DNA of 22,541 nt from Solirubrobacteraceae bacterium (GTDB lineage: Bacteria > Actinomycetota > Thermoleophilia > Solirubrobacterales > Solirubrobacteraceae). Both the position numbers and the translations under genes were made by a program. This document shows positions 1 through 6,758 of this stretch, one piece after another; the stretch's first letter is position 1, and every line of letters starts with the position of its first letter. The stretch lies in contig JAICUS010000022.1 in assembly GCA_025935735.1 (NCBI GenBank), forward strand, positions 1 to 22,541, in the 5' to 3' direction. The notes under the pieces are model-generated. The model was not told the origin of the DNA, ran no database searches, and saw only the letters and a program-made list of their open reading frames with translations.

Positions 1-1
1 G

Positions 2-790
2 GCCATGGAGATCGCCCGCAACCCTGACCCCGGGGCCGCGCTCACGCGGCTCGCCGCGGCCCGGCCGACCGCACGCAACCTGGCCTGGGCGGTCGAGCGG
101 GTGGCCGCGGCGCCCGACGCGCGCTCGGCGGCGGAGGCGATCGCCCGCGAGGACGAGGCGGCCAGCGCGGCGCTGTCCGCGCACGGCGCCGACGCCCTGG
201 AGGCGGTGCTCCCGGCCGGGCCGGTGACGGTCCTCACCCACTGCAACTCGGGCGCGCTCGCGGCCTCCGGCCGGGGCACCGGGCTGGGCGTGATCGCCGA
301 GCTGGCCGACCGCCGCCAGGTCCACGTGCTGGCCTGCGAGGCGCGGCCGCTGCTGCAGGGCGCGCGGCTGACCGTGTGGGAGCTGCGGCGGCTCGGGATC
401 CCGCACGCGCTGCTGGTCGACTCCGCCGCGGCGGGGCTGATCCGCCGGGGCGAGGTGCACGCGGTGGTCACGGGGTTCGACCGCGTGGCGGCCAACGGCG
501 ACGTGGCCAACAAGGTCGGGACCTATCCGCTCGCGCTGGCCGCGAACGCCGCGGGCATCCCGTTCGTGGCCGCCGGCCCGTCCTCCTCGGTCGACCTGTC
601 GCTCGCCTCGGGCGATGGCATCGAGATCGAGGAGCGCGACGCCGCCGAGGTCCGCGGGGCGCTGCCCGCCGACACGCCGTGCCGGAACCCGGCGTTCGAC
701 GTCACGCCGGCCGAGCTGGTCTGGGCGCTGGTCACCGAGCGCGGCGCCGCGCGGCCGGTGACGCGCTCCACGGTTGCCGCGGTGGCATGA
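2..790 (+). CDS. mtnA: MtnA-like aldose-1-phosphate isomerase (S-methyl-5-thioribose-1-phosphate isomerase family), 5' end missing
   Basis: MtnA-family enzymes convert a 1-phosphorylated aldose, classically 5-methylthioribose-1-phosphate, to the ketose phosphate in methionine salvage. The frame is open through the left edge; about 80 N-terminal residues are missing compared with the usual ~340, so the ATG at 5 is internal. Numbering from that ATG, THCNSGALAASGRGTG (78-93) carries the catalytic Cys80, ACEARPLLQGARLT (110-123) follows, and TGFDRVAANGDVANKVGTY (156-174) carries the catalytic Asp159. The family usually has GADR where this has GFDR. The TGA overlaps the next ATG (ATGA), so it is coupled to the dehydrogenases. 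The family also includes 5-deoxyribose-1-phosphate and ribose-1,5-bisphosphate isomerases, so family membership is secure but substrate is not. Confidence 0.88.
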   Translation, partial: AMEIARNPDPGAALTRLAAARPTARNLAWAVERVAAAPDARSAAEAIAREDEAASAALSAHGADALEAVLPAGPVTVLTHCNSGALAASGRGTGLGVIAELADRRQVHVLACEARPLLQGARLTVWELRRLGIPHALLVDSAAAGLIRRGEVHAVVTGFDRVAANGDVANKVGTYPLALAANAAGIPFVAAGPSSSVDLSLASGDGIEIEERDAAEVRGALPADTPCRNPAFDVTPAELVWALVTERGAARPVTRSTVAAVA

Positions 791-1743
791 GGGCCGCGGT
801 CACCGTCGCGCTCGGCGAGACGCGGATCGAGGAGCTCCCCGACCCGGCGTGCGGCCCGGGCGACGTGGTCTGCCGCGTGCTGGCCTGCGCGACCTGCGGG
901 TCCGACGTCGCCGGCCACTACGTCGCGCGCAAGCTCCCGGCCGTGCTCGGCCACGAGCCGGCCGGCGAGGTCGTCGAGGTGGGCCGCGACGTGCGCGGCG
1001 TGCGGGTGGGCGAGCGGGTGGCGATCCACCATCACGCGCCGTGCGGCTCGTGCGCGCGGTGCGCGGCCGGCCACGAGACGCTGTGCGCGCGCTACCGCTC
1101 GACCCGGCTCGATCCCGGCGGGTTCGCCGAGTACGTCCGGGTGCAGGCCGACCTGGTGGGCGAGCTGCTGCCGCTTGACGGGCTGGACCCGGTCGCGGCC
1201 ACGTTGTGCGAGCCGCTCGGCTGCGCGCTGCGCGCCCAGGCCCGCGTGCCGGGCGAGCGGCTGCTGGTGGTCGGCGCGGGCGCGAGCGGCCTGCTCCACG
1301 TCGCCGCGGCGGCCCGCGACCGCACCGTCTTCGTGCGCGAGCCCGACCCGGCGCGCCGAGCGCTGGCCGAGCGCTGGGGCGCGGCGCCGCACGCCGGCGA
1401 GCCGGTCGACGCCGCCATGGTGTGCACGTCGGCGCCGGGAGCGCTGGCCGAGGCCGCCGAGGCGCTCGACGTCGGCGGCCGCCTGTGCCTCTATGCCACC
1501 GTCGCGCCGGGCACGCCGGCGGACGTCGACGCGTGGACCCTGTTCTCCCGCGAGCTGACGATCACCGCGAGCTGGTCGGCCGGCCCGGCGGACATGCGCG
1601 CCGCGCTCGCGCTGCTGCAGGCGGGCGCCGTCCCGGCCGGCGAGCTCATCACCGCCCGCTACGGCCTCGCGGACACGGGAGCCGCCCTGGACGCGCAGCG
1701 CAGCGGCGCCGCGCTCAAAGCCGTCGTGGAGCCGTGGCGATGA
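787..1743 (+). CDS. zinc-dependent medium-chain alcohol/polyol dehydrogenase (first of a tandem pair)
   Basis: A 318-residue medium-chain dehydrogenase, expected to interconvert an alcohol and an aldehyde or ketone with NAD(P) in the cytoplasm. Catalytic zinc ligands are visible in TCGSD (Cys37), GHE (His56-Glu57) and CEPLG (Glu142). The structural-zinc lobe has four cysteines (86, 89, 92, 100) in a C-x2-C-x2-C-x7-C pattern. The nucleotide-binding motif GAGASG is at 163-168. It is somewhat shorter than the typical ~345 residues. The ATG overlaps the isomerase TGA (ATGA), and its own TGA overlaps the next ATG in the same way, which fixes the start. The overall look is threonine/sorbitol dehydrogenase-like; substrate is unknown. 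Context suggests it acts on an aldehyde or polyol made downstream of the MtnA-like step. Confidence 0.9.
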   Translation: MRAAVTVALGETRIEELPDPACGPGDVVCRVLACATCGSDVAGHYVARKLPAVLGHEPAGEVVEVGRDVRGVRVGERVAIHHHAPCGSCARCAAGHETLCARYRSTRLDPGGFAEYVRVQADLVGELLPLDGLDPVAATLCEPLGCALRAQARVPGERLLVVGAGASGLLHVAAAARDRTVFVREPDPARRALAERWGAAPHAGEPVDAAMVCTSAPGALAEAAEALDVGGRLCLYATVAPGTPADVDAWTLFSRELTITASWSAGPADMRAALALLQAGAVPAGELITARYGLADTGAALDAQRSGAALKAVVEPWR

Positions 1744-2681
1744 GGGCCGCGGTGCTCCATGGGCCCGAGGATCTCCGGGTGGAGGAGGTCGAGGTGCCGG
1801 CGGCCGGGCCGGGCGAGGTGCTCGTGCGGGTGGAGGCGGCGACCACGTGCGGGACCGACGTGAAGATGTGGCGGCGCGGGCATCCGATCCTGCCGCTCTA
1901 TCCCGCGCGGTTCGGGCACGAGACGGCGGGGGTGCGCGAGGACACCGGCGAGCGCGTGCTGGTGGGCGACTCGGTGGCCTGCGGCGCGTGCCCGGCCTGC
2001 CGCGCCGGACGTCCCCAGATCTGCCGTGCGCCGCGCTGGGTGCTCGGCGGGTTCGCGGAGTGGATCGCCGCGCCCGCGGCCGCGCTGCACGCGGTCCCGG
2101 ACGGCCTGCCGCCGGCCGGGGCGGCCATGGCCGAGCCGCTCGGCGCGGCCGTGCACGCCGTCGCCCGCGCCCCCGGGCGGGAGATCGCCCCCGACGTGGG
2201 CGTGCTCGGAGGCGGCCCGATGGGCCAGATGCTGGCCGCGCTGCTGGTGGCCGAGGGCCGCACGGTCACGCTGGCCGACCCGCACGCCGAGCGCCGCGCC
2301 CAGGCCGAGGCGCTCGGCGCCATGACCGCCGGCCGGTTGGCCGATCACGACGTGGTCTTCGAGGCCGTCGGGCGCCCGCAGGCCTGGCGGGACGCCGTCG
2401 AGGCCTGCGCCCCGGGCGGCTGCGCCGTGTTCGTCGGCGGCTGCGCCACCGGCTCCGAAGCCCACCTCCCCACCCGCCCGCTCCACTACGACGAGCTCGA
2501 CCTCCGCGGCGCCTTCCACCACTCCCCCGCCGAGGTCGACCTCGCCCTCCGCGCCCTCGCCGACGGCACCGTCGACTGGCGCGCCCTCGCCGCCGGCCCG
2601 ATCGCCCTCGCCGACCTCCCGGCCGCCCTGGCCGCCGGCAACGCCGGCCCGGCCCGCAAGTGGGTGGTTCAGCCGGCCTGA
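1740..2681 (+). CDS. zinc-dependent medium-chain alcohol/polyol dehydrogenase (second of a tandem pair)
   Basis: A 313-residue paralogue of the preceding gene, beginning with the same MRAAV. Catalytic-zinc motifs are TCGTD (Cys37), GHE (His60-Glu61) and AEPLG (Glu132). The structural-zinc cysteines are 81, 84, 87 and 95. The Rossmann motif GGGPMG is at 157-162. Both metal sites look intact, so neither copy is an obvious dead duplicate. The ATG lies in an ATGA overlap with the upstream stop. The 3' end runs 13 bp into the convergent sigma-factor gene, leaving no room for an intergenic terminator. It may be a separate enzyme or a partner subunit of its neighbour; the sequence does not decide. 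Confidence 0.9.
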   Translation: MRAAVLHGPEDLRVEEVEVPAAGPGEVLVRVEAATTCGTDVKMWRRGHPILPLYPARFGHETAGVREDTGERVLVGDSVACGACPACRAGRPQICRAPRWVLGGFAEWIAAPAAALHAVPDGLPPAGAAMAEPLGAAVHAVARAPGREIAPDVGVLGGGPMGQMLAALLVAEGRTVTLADPHAERRAQAEALGAMTAGRLADHDVVFEAVGRPQAWRDAVEACAPGGCAVFVGGCATGSEAHLPTRPLHYDELDLRGAFHHSPAEVDLALRALADGTVDWRALAAGPIALADLPAALAAGNAGPARKWVVQPA

Positions 2682-3937
2682 GCCTCGGCGAGGGAGCGGA
2701 TGAGGAACTCTCGCTCGACCGGGCTGTCGGTGTGCTCCAGCGCGGCGCGGTAGGCGGCGCGGGCCTCGTCGAGGCGGCCGAGGCGGCGCAGGAGGGCCGC
2801 GCGGGAGGAGTGCAGGAGGTGGTAGTCGCCGAGCTCGGCGTCGAGCTCGGCCATCAGCTCGAGGCCGGCCTCGGGGCCGCGCAGCTCGGCGACCGCGACG
2901 GCGCGGTTGAGGGCGACGATCGGCGTGGGGGACAGCGCGAGCAGGCGGTCGTAGAGGAACGCGATGTTGCCCCAGTCGGCGAGCGAAGCGGTGGCGAGGC
3001 CCCCGGCCGAGACAGTCGCCGCGCGCGCGTGCTCGGCGGCGATCGTCGCCTGCAGCAGGTACGTGCCCTCCCGGCCGAGGCGCCAGGCGCGCGCGACCAG
3101 GCGCATCCCCTCGGCGATCTGCGCGCCGTCCCACAGCGAGCGGTCCTGGTCGGGCAGCAGGACGAGGCCGCCCGAGGGACCCACCCGCGCCGCGCGGCGC
3201 GAGTCCTGCAGCAGCATCAGCGCGAGCAGCGCCAGCGCCTCGCCCTCGTCGGGCATGAGCGCGGCCATCACCCGGCCCAGCCGGATCGCCTCGCCGCACA
3301 GCTCGGGCCGCACCGGCGGCCCGTAACCGGCGTTGAAGATCAGATAGACCGTGGCCAGCACGCTCGAGAGCCGCGCCGGCAGGTCGGCGTCGCGCGGCAC
3401 CTCGTAGCGGATGCCCGCGCCGGCGATCTTCGCCTTGGCCCGCACGATCCGCTGGGCCATCGCCGCCTCGGACACCAGGAACGCCCGCGCCACCTCGGCC
3501 GTGGTCAGCCCGCCCAGCGCGCGCAGGGTCAGCCCCACCCGCGCCTCGGCGCTCAGCGCCGGGTGGCAGGTGGTGAAGATCAGCCGCAGGCGGTCGTCGG
3601 GGATCGGGCTCACGAGCGCGGGCTCCTCCGAGGCGTCCTCGTCCGCGTCGCCGCCCAGCGCCCGCAGCTCCGCCTCCAGCGCGACCCGCCGCCCGGCCCA
3701 GCGCCGCTCGGACCGGATCCGGTCGATCGCCCGGTTGCGCGCGGCGGTGACGATCCAGGCGGCGGGGTTGTCCGGGACGCCGTGGGCGGGCCAGCGCTCC
3801 AGCGCGACCAGGAACGCGTCCTGCACCGCCTCCTCGGCGCGGTCGAGGTCGCCGAGGATGCGGGCGAGGACCGCGACCGCCTGCCCCGACTCGCGCCGGA
3901 ACAGGCGGTCCAGGACGGCGTGCTGCGGGCCGGTCAG
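2669..3937 (-). CDS. ECF42-type RNA polymerase sigma factor with C-terminal TPR-like extension
   Basis: An extracytoplasmic-function sigma factor of the large ECF42 type. Region sigma-2 (about 12-78) includes AEEAVQDAFLVALERW and GVPDNPAAWIVTAARNRAIDR; region sigma-4 (about 113-170) includes DDRLRLIFTTCHPALS and the helix-turn-helix LTTAEVARAFLVSEAAMAQR. A ~230-residue helical C-terminal extension follows (YLIFNAGYG, PIVALNRAVAVAE, YHLLHSSRAALLRRLGR), which is the ECF42 hallmark. It lies downstream of a DGPF/YCII gene, the standard partnership. No ATG, GTG or TTG lies in frame near the expected N-terminus. I place the start at the CTG at 3937, which forms a CTGA overlap with the partner's TGA and gives 422 residues. 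The alternative is a GTG at 4075, adding 46 arginine-rich residues encoded inside the upstream gene. Function confident, start uncertain. Confidence 0.88.
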   Translation of the reverse strand: MTGPQHAVLDRLFRRESGQAVAVLARILGDLDRAEEAVQDAFLVALERWPAHGVPDNPAAWIVTAARNRAIDRIRSERRWAGRRVALEAELRALGGDADEDASEEPALVSPIPDDRLRLIFTTCHPALSAEARVGLTLRALGGLTTAEVARAFLVSEAAMAQRIVRAKAKIAGAGIRYEVPRDADLPARLSSVLATVYLIFNAGYGPPVRPELCGEAIRLGRVMAALMPDEGEALALLALMLLQDSRRAARVGPSGGLVLLPDQDRSLWDGAQIAEGMRLVARAWRLGREGTYLLQATIAAEHARAATVSAGGLATASLADWGNIAFLYDRLLALSPTPIVALNRAVAVAELRGPEAGLELMAELDAELGDYHLLHSSRAALLRRLGRLDEARAAYRAALEHTDSPVEREFLIRSLAEAQAG

Positions 3938-4329
3938 GACGCGGTCGCCTCCGCGGCCGCGCCATCGCCGCCGGGCGTCTCGTCGTAGACCATCACCGGG
4001 CGGACCTCGACCGCTCCGGTCTTGGCCTCCGGGATGCGCGCCGCCCAGGCGAGCGCCTCGTCGAGGTCCTTGCACTCGAGCATGTAGAAGCCGCCGAGCT
4101 GCTCCTTGGTCTCCGCGTACGGGCCGTCGGTGAGCAGCCGCTCGTCGTCGCGCACACGCACGGTCGTGGCCGTGGCCACCGGCTGCAGCCCGTCGCCGCC
4201 CAGCAGCACGCCGGCCTTGCCGGCCGCCTCGCCGAACTCGCCGTGCGCGGCGAAGATCGCCCCGATGTCCTCCGGCGTGGCGTTCGCGTACAGCGACTCG
4301 TCATTGAAGATGATCGCCATGTACTTCAC
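3934..4329 (-). CDS. YCII-related DGPF-domain protein, ECF42 partner
   Basis: A 131-residue single-domain YCII/DGPF-family protein. The start MKYMAIIFNDE and the core TDGPYAETKEQLGGFYMLE (about 67-85, with Tyr for Phe in the DGPF signature) are diagnostic, followed by DLDEALAWAARIP. Such proteins are found beside ECF42 sigma factors and are thought to act in the same response; their biochemistry is unsettled. Translation starts at GTG 4329 behind a strong AGGAGGA Shine-Dalgarno with good spacing, one of the few clear ones in this window. An inner ATG three codons on is possible. The TGA sits in the proposed CTGA overlap with the sigma gene, so the two should be co-expressed. The C-terminal tail (about 119-131) is low-complexity. 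Confidence 0.9.
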   Translation of the reverse strand: MKYMAIIFNDESLYANATPEDIGAIFAAHGEFGEAAGKAGVLLGGDGLQPVATATTVRVRDDERLLTDGPYAETKEQLGGFYMLECKDLDEALAWAARIPEAKTGAVEVRPVMVYDETPGGDGAAAEATAS

Positions 4330-4333
4330 GGCT

Positions 4334-4340
4334 TCCTCCT
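4334..4340 (-). promoter_or_regulatory. strong ribosome binding site of the DGPF gene
   Basis: On the minus strand this reads AGGAGGA, leaving five bases between AGGAGG plus its trailing A and the GTG at 4329. Most genes here have no recognisable Shine-Dalgarno, so this one supports the GTG over the inner ATG. Confidence 0.7.
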
Positions 4341-4380
4341 AGCGTCGTCCGCGGCGCCCCTCGCCGCGGTCCGACCCTAC

Positions 4381-4406
4381 GACGTCCGCCCACGCCGGGG
4401 TCGACA
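4381..4406 (-). promoter_or_regulatory. candidate ECF42 promoter upstream of the DGPF-sigma operon
   Basis: Reading the minus strand, TGTCGA (4406-4401) is followed by 16 bases and then CGTC (4384-4381). As I recall them, the published ECF42 target elements are TGTCGA at -35 and CGWC at -10, with normal ECF spacing, so both hexamer and spacing fit. The -10 ends about 50 bases upstream of the GTG start, leaving room for a leader with the Shine-Dalgarno. The implication is autoregulation of the pair by its own sigma factor. Confidence 0.6.
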
Positions 4407-4444
4407 TTGTTGGCGCGTCGCCGCTCACCCGCCCCACCGGGCAG

Positions 4445-4450
4445 TAGGCT
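4445..4450 (+). promoter_or_regulatory. -10 element (TAGGCT) for degV, near-leaderless
   Basis: TAGGCT fits the actinobacterial TANNNT -10 consensus and ends 10 bases before the ATG at 4461. There is no Shine-Dalgarno between, implying a leaderless or nearly leaderless transcript. No convincing -35 is visible at the expected spacing. The same hexamer precedes two other start codons in the window (19802 and 19846). Confidence 0.45.
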
Positions 4451-4460
4451 CACCGCGCCC

Positions 4461-5336
4461 ATGCCGCCGCCCGTCGCCGTCGTCACCGACACCACGCAGT
4501 ACCTGCCGACCGAGGTGATCGCCCGCCACGGCATCCACCTCGTCTCGCTCTACGTCAACTGGAACGGCCGCATCGACCGCGAGGCGGACCTGCCCGACTA
4601 CGACGCCTACTACGACTTCCTGCGCTCCGGCGGCGAGCTGCCGAGCACGTCGCAGCCGTCGATCGGCGACTTCCTGGAGGTGTGGGAGCCGCTGCTCGAG
4701 CGCGGCGACGACGTCCTGACGATCCTCCTCTCCGGCGGGATCTCCGGCACGGTGGGGGCGGCCGAGCAGGCGCGCGACGCGCTCGTGGAGCGCGGGATCG
4801 ACGGCGAGCGCATGATCGTGCTCGACAGCCGCACCGGCTGCGCCGGCCACGGCTTCATGGCGGTGGCGGCGGCCAACGCGGTCCAGAAGGGCGCCGACCT
4901 GCAGGGCGCGCTGGCCGCGGCGCGGGCGCAGCGCGAGGCCTTCGACGTGCTGATCGCGGTCGACACGCTCGAGTACCTGCGCCGCGGCGGCCGCATCGGC
5001 GCCGCCCGCGCCTGGATCGGCGCGACGCTGAAGATCAAGCCGCTGCTGACCATCGAGGGCGAGATGCAGCCGGTGGAGCGCGTCCGCACCTCCGGGCGCG
5101 CGTTCGACCGGCTCGTCGCCCACCTGGAGAAGGCGCGCGAGAACGGCTGCGACGCGTTCGGCGTGCAGCACATCCAGGCCCTCGACACCGCCGAGCGCCT
5201 GGCCGAGCGCGGCCGCGACATCTTCGCCCGCGACCCCGAGGTGATCTCCGAGATCGGCCCGGTGATCGGCACCCACACCGGCCCGGGCCTGCTCGGCTGC
5301 GCCGGCCTGCGCACCGCGCTGCTCGGCCCGCTCTGA
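4461..5336 (+). CDS. DegV family fatty-acid-binding protein
   Basis: A 291-residue DegV/FakB-type protein, a family that binds a fatty acid and can present it to a fatty acid kinase. Motifs in order: VVTDTTQYLP (7-16), PSTSQPS (61-67) near the ligand pocket, LLSGGISGT (89-97), LDSRTGCAGHG (121-131), and DTLEYLRRGGRIG (168-180). Length is near the family norm of ~280-290. I use the ATG at 4461 because DegV proteins begin right at this beta strand; an upstream in-frame start at 4407 would add a basic stretch unlike the family. No Shine-Dalgarno is present, but a -10 hexamer lies just upstream. No fatty acid kinase gene is in the window. Confidence 0.92.
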   Translation: MPPPVAVVTDTTQYLPTEVIARHGIHLVSLYVNWNGRIDREADLPDYDAYYDFLRSGGELPSTSQPSIGDFLEVWEPLLERGDDVLTILLSGGISGTVGAAEQARDALVERGIDGERMIVLDSRTGCAGHGFMAVAAANAVQKGADLQGALAAARAQREAFDVLIAVDTLEYLRRGGRIGAARAWIGATLKIKPLLTIEGEMQPVERVRTSGRAFDRLVAHLEKARENGCDAFGVQHIQALDTAERLAERGRDIFARDPEVISEIGPVIGTHTGPGLLGCAGLRTALLGPL

Positions 5337-5370
5337 AGGATTCGGCCAGCCCGGCTGGAACCACCGGGCG

Positions 5371-6501
5371 GTGGGCGTCCCGCTCGATCCCCCGCGCCGG
5401 CCCGAGCCGCCGGCCGTGCAGGTCAGGCCCGGCCTGTCGGCGCGGGACGTCGCCCGCACGGTGCTGGTCGTCGTCTGCGTGGCGATCTCGCTCTACCTCG
5501 TCTACCTGCTGCGCAAGCCCATCGGCTGGGTGCTGATCGCGACGTTCCTGGCCGTCGCGCTGTCCGGGCCGGTGAACTGGCTCAACGAGCGCATGCGCCG
5601 CGGATTCGCCATCCTGCTCGTCTACCTCGGCCTGCTGCTGGTCCCGATCGGCATCGGGGCGCTCGTCGTCCCGCCGCTGGTCACGCAGCTCAACAACCTC
5701 GTGGAGAACCTGCCGGAGTACGCCCAGGACGCGGAGGACTTCTCGCACCGCAACCCGACGCTGCGCAAGATCGAGAAGAACTACGACGTCGTCGGCAAGC
5801 TCAAGGAGCAGGCGCAGAAGCTGCCGGCGCGGATCGGCGACGCGGCCAGCGTGCTGGGCGGCATCGGCCTCGGCCTGGTCAACTCGCTGTTCGCGCTGTT
5901 CACCATCCTCGTGCTCGCCGCGTTCCTGCTGGGCAGCGGCCGCAGCTGGGTCGACCGCGCGTTGGAGCTGCGACCACCCGAGCACCGCGAGCGCATCCGC
6001 ACCGCGCTGGACCACATGAGCCGCGCCGTCGGCTCCTACGTGGGCGGCGCGCTCGCGCAGGCGACGGTGGCCGCCGTCAGCGCCTACGTCGTCCTGCTGA
6101 TCCTCGGCGTCCCCTTCGGCGCCGCGCTGGCCATCATCGTCTTCTTCGCCGACCTGATCCCGCTGGTCGGCGCGACGCTCGGCGCGGTCGTCGTCGGGAT
6201 CGTCACCGTGTTCGCCGACTTCCCGACCGCCACGATCGTGTGGGCGATCTTCTCGGTCATCTACCAGCAGGTGGAGAACACGCTGATCCAGCCGCAGATC
6301 CAGCGCCGCGCGGTCGACGTGCACCCGTTCGTCGTGCTCGTCTCCGTGCTGTTCGGCGCGACGCTGCTCGGTGTCCTCGGCGCGCTGGTGGCTATCCCCG
6401 TCGCCGCCTCGGTGCAGATCGGCATCCGCGAGTGGTGGCGCTACCGCCACGACCAGGCGGTGGGCGAGCTGGTGGCACCCACCGAGCCCGCCCCCAGCTA
6501 G
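5371..6501 (+). CDS. AI-2E/PerM family (UPF0118) integral membrane transporter
   Basis: A 376-residue polytopic membrane protein of the AI-2E transporter/PerM family. Hydrophobic segments are at about 29-47, 51-68, 79-104, 160-187, 231-262, 266-283, 287-300 and 320-350. A soluble region (about 105-155) with the charged stretch KLKEQAQK separates the first and second halves, as usual. Family signatures FFADLIPLVGATLGA (258-272) and QQVENTLIQPQIQ (299-311) are present. The start is a GTG with no nearby Shine-Dalgarno, 34 bases after the degV stop; the frame is closed upstream so this is the first usable codon. It probably shares a transcript with degV. Substrates of the family vary (signals, peptides, ions), so no specific substrate is claimed. 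Confidence 0.9.
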   Translation: MGVPLDPPRRPEPPAVQVRPGLSARDVARTVLVVVCVAISLYLVYLLRKPIGWVLIATFLAVALSGPVNWLNERMRRGFAILLVYLGLLLVPIGIGALVVPPLVTQLNNLVENLPEYAQDAEDFSHRNPTLRKIEKNYDVVGKLKEQAQKLPARIGDAASVLGGIGLGLVNSLFALFTILVLAAFLLGSGRSWVDRALELRPPEHRERIRTALDHMSRAVGSYVGGALAQATVAAVSAYVVLLILGVPFGAALAIIVFFADLIPLVGATLGAVVVGIVTVFADFPTATIVWAIFSVIYQQVENTLIQPQIQRRAVDVHPFVVLVSVLFGATLLGVLGALVAIPVAASVQIGIREWWRYRHDQAVGELVAPTEPAPS

Positions 6502-6518
6502 GTCAGGGGCTGCAAGCC

Positions 6519-6758
6519 TTAGTAGTAACGACTGCGGCGACGTCCGGTCACGAGGCCGGTGAAGGCGGCGATCCCGCCGCCGATGACGAAGCCCGCGACC
6601 GCCGCGCCGATCACCACCTCGCGCTGGTGGCGGCGCAGCTGGCCGCGCCAGTCGGTCGCCTTGGTCACCTCGCCGCGCAGGCGCTCGACGGCCATGCCGA
6701 GCTCCGCCCGGTTGGCCTCTATCGAGCGGCGGATCTCCTCGGGGGAGCGCGCGGTCAC
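6519..6758 (-). CDS. DUF3618 family small membrane protein
   Basis: A 79-residue protein starting SPEEIRRSIEANRAELGMAVERL, the DUF3618 signature: a short acidic/basic amphipathic helix before a single membrane helix (about 48-68, rich in Gly/Ala/Val/Ile). A basic tail, RRRSRYY, follows. The GTG start overlaps the TGA of the holin-like gene (GTGA). DUF3618 genes commonly accompany holin-like membrane proteins in actinobacteria, and function is unknown. Its stop is 17 bp from that of the convergent AI-2E gene. Confidence 0.85.
   Translation of the reverse strand: MTARSPEEIRRSIEANRAELGMAVERLRGEVTKATDWRGQLRRHQREVVIGAAVAGFVIGGGIAAFTGLVTGRRRSRYY

Noticed and set aside
523..1392. Antisense open frame of 289 codons opposite the isomerase and first dehydrogenase
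   Set aside because: Low-complexity His/Arg/Ala-rich translation with no recognisable domain; a mirror of the plus-strand codons.
1659..3988. Very long open frames (713 codons on plus, 768 on minus) across the dehydrogenase and sigma genes
   Set aside because: Their translations are Arg/Pro/Gly-rich without domain motifs and lie opposite or out of frame with genes that have clear catalytic motifs; they result from high GC.
4401..4411. Plus-strand TTG-type -35 for degV near the cattgttgg sequence
   Set aside because: It is more than 30 bases upstream of the TAGGCT -10 hexamer, too far for a normal spacer.
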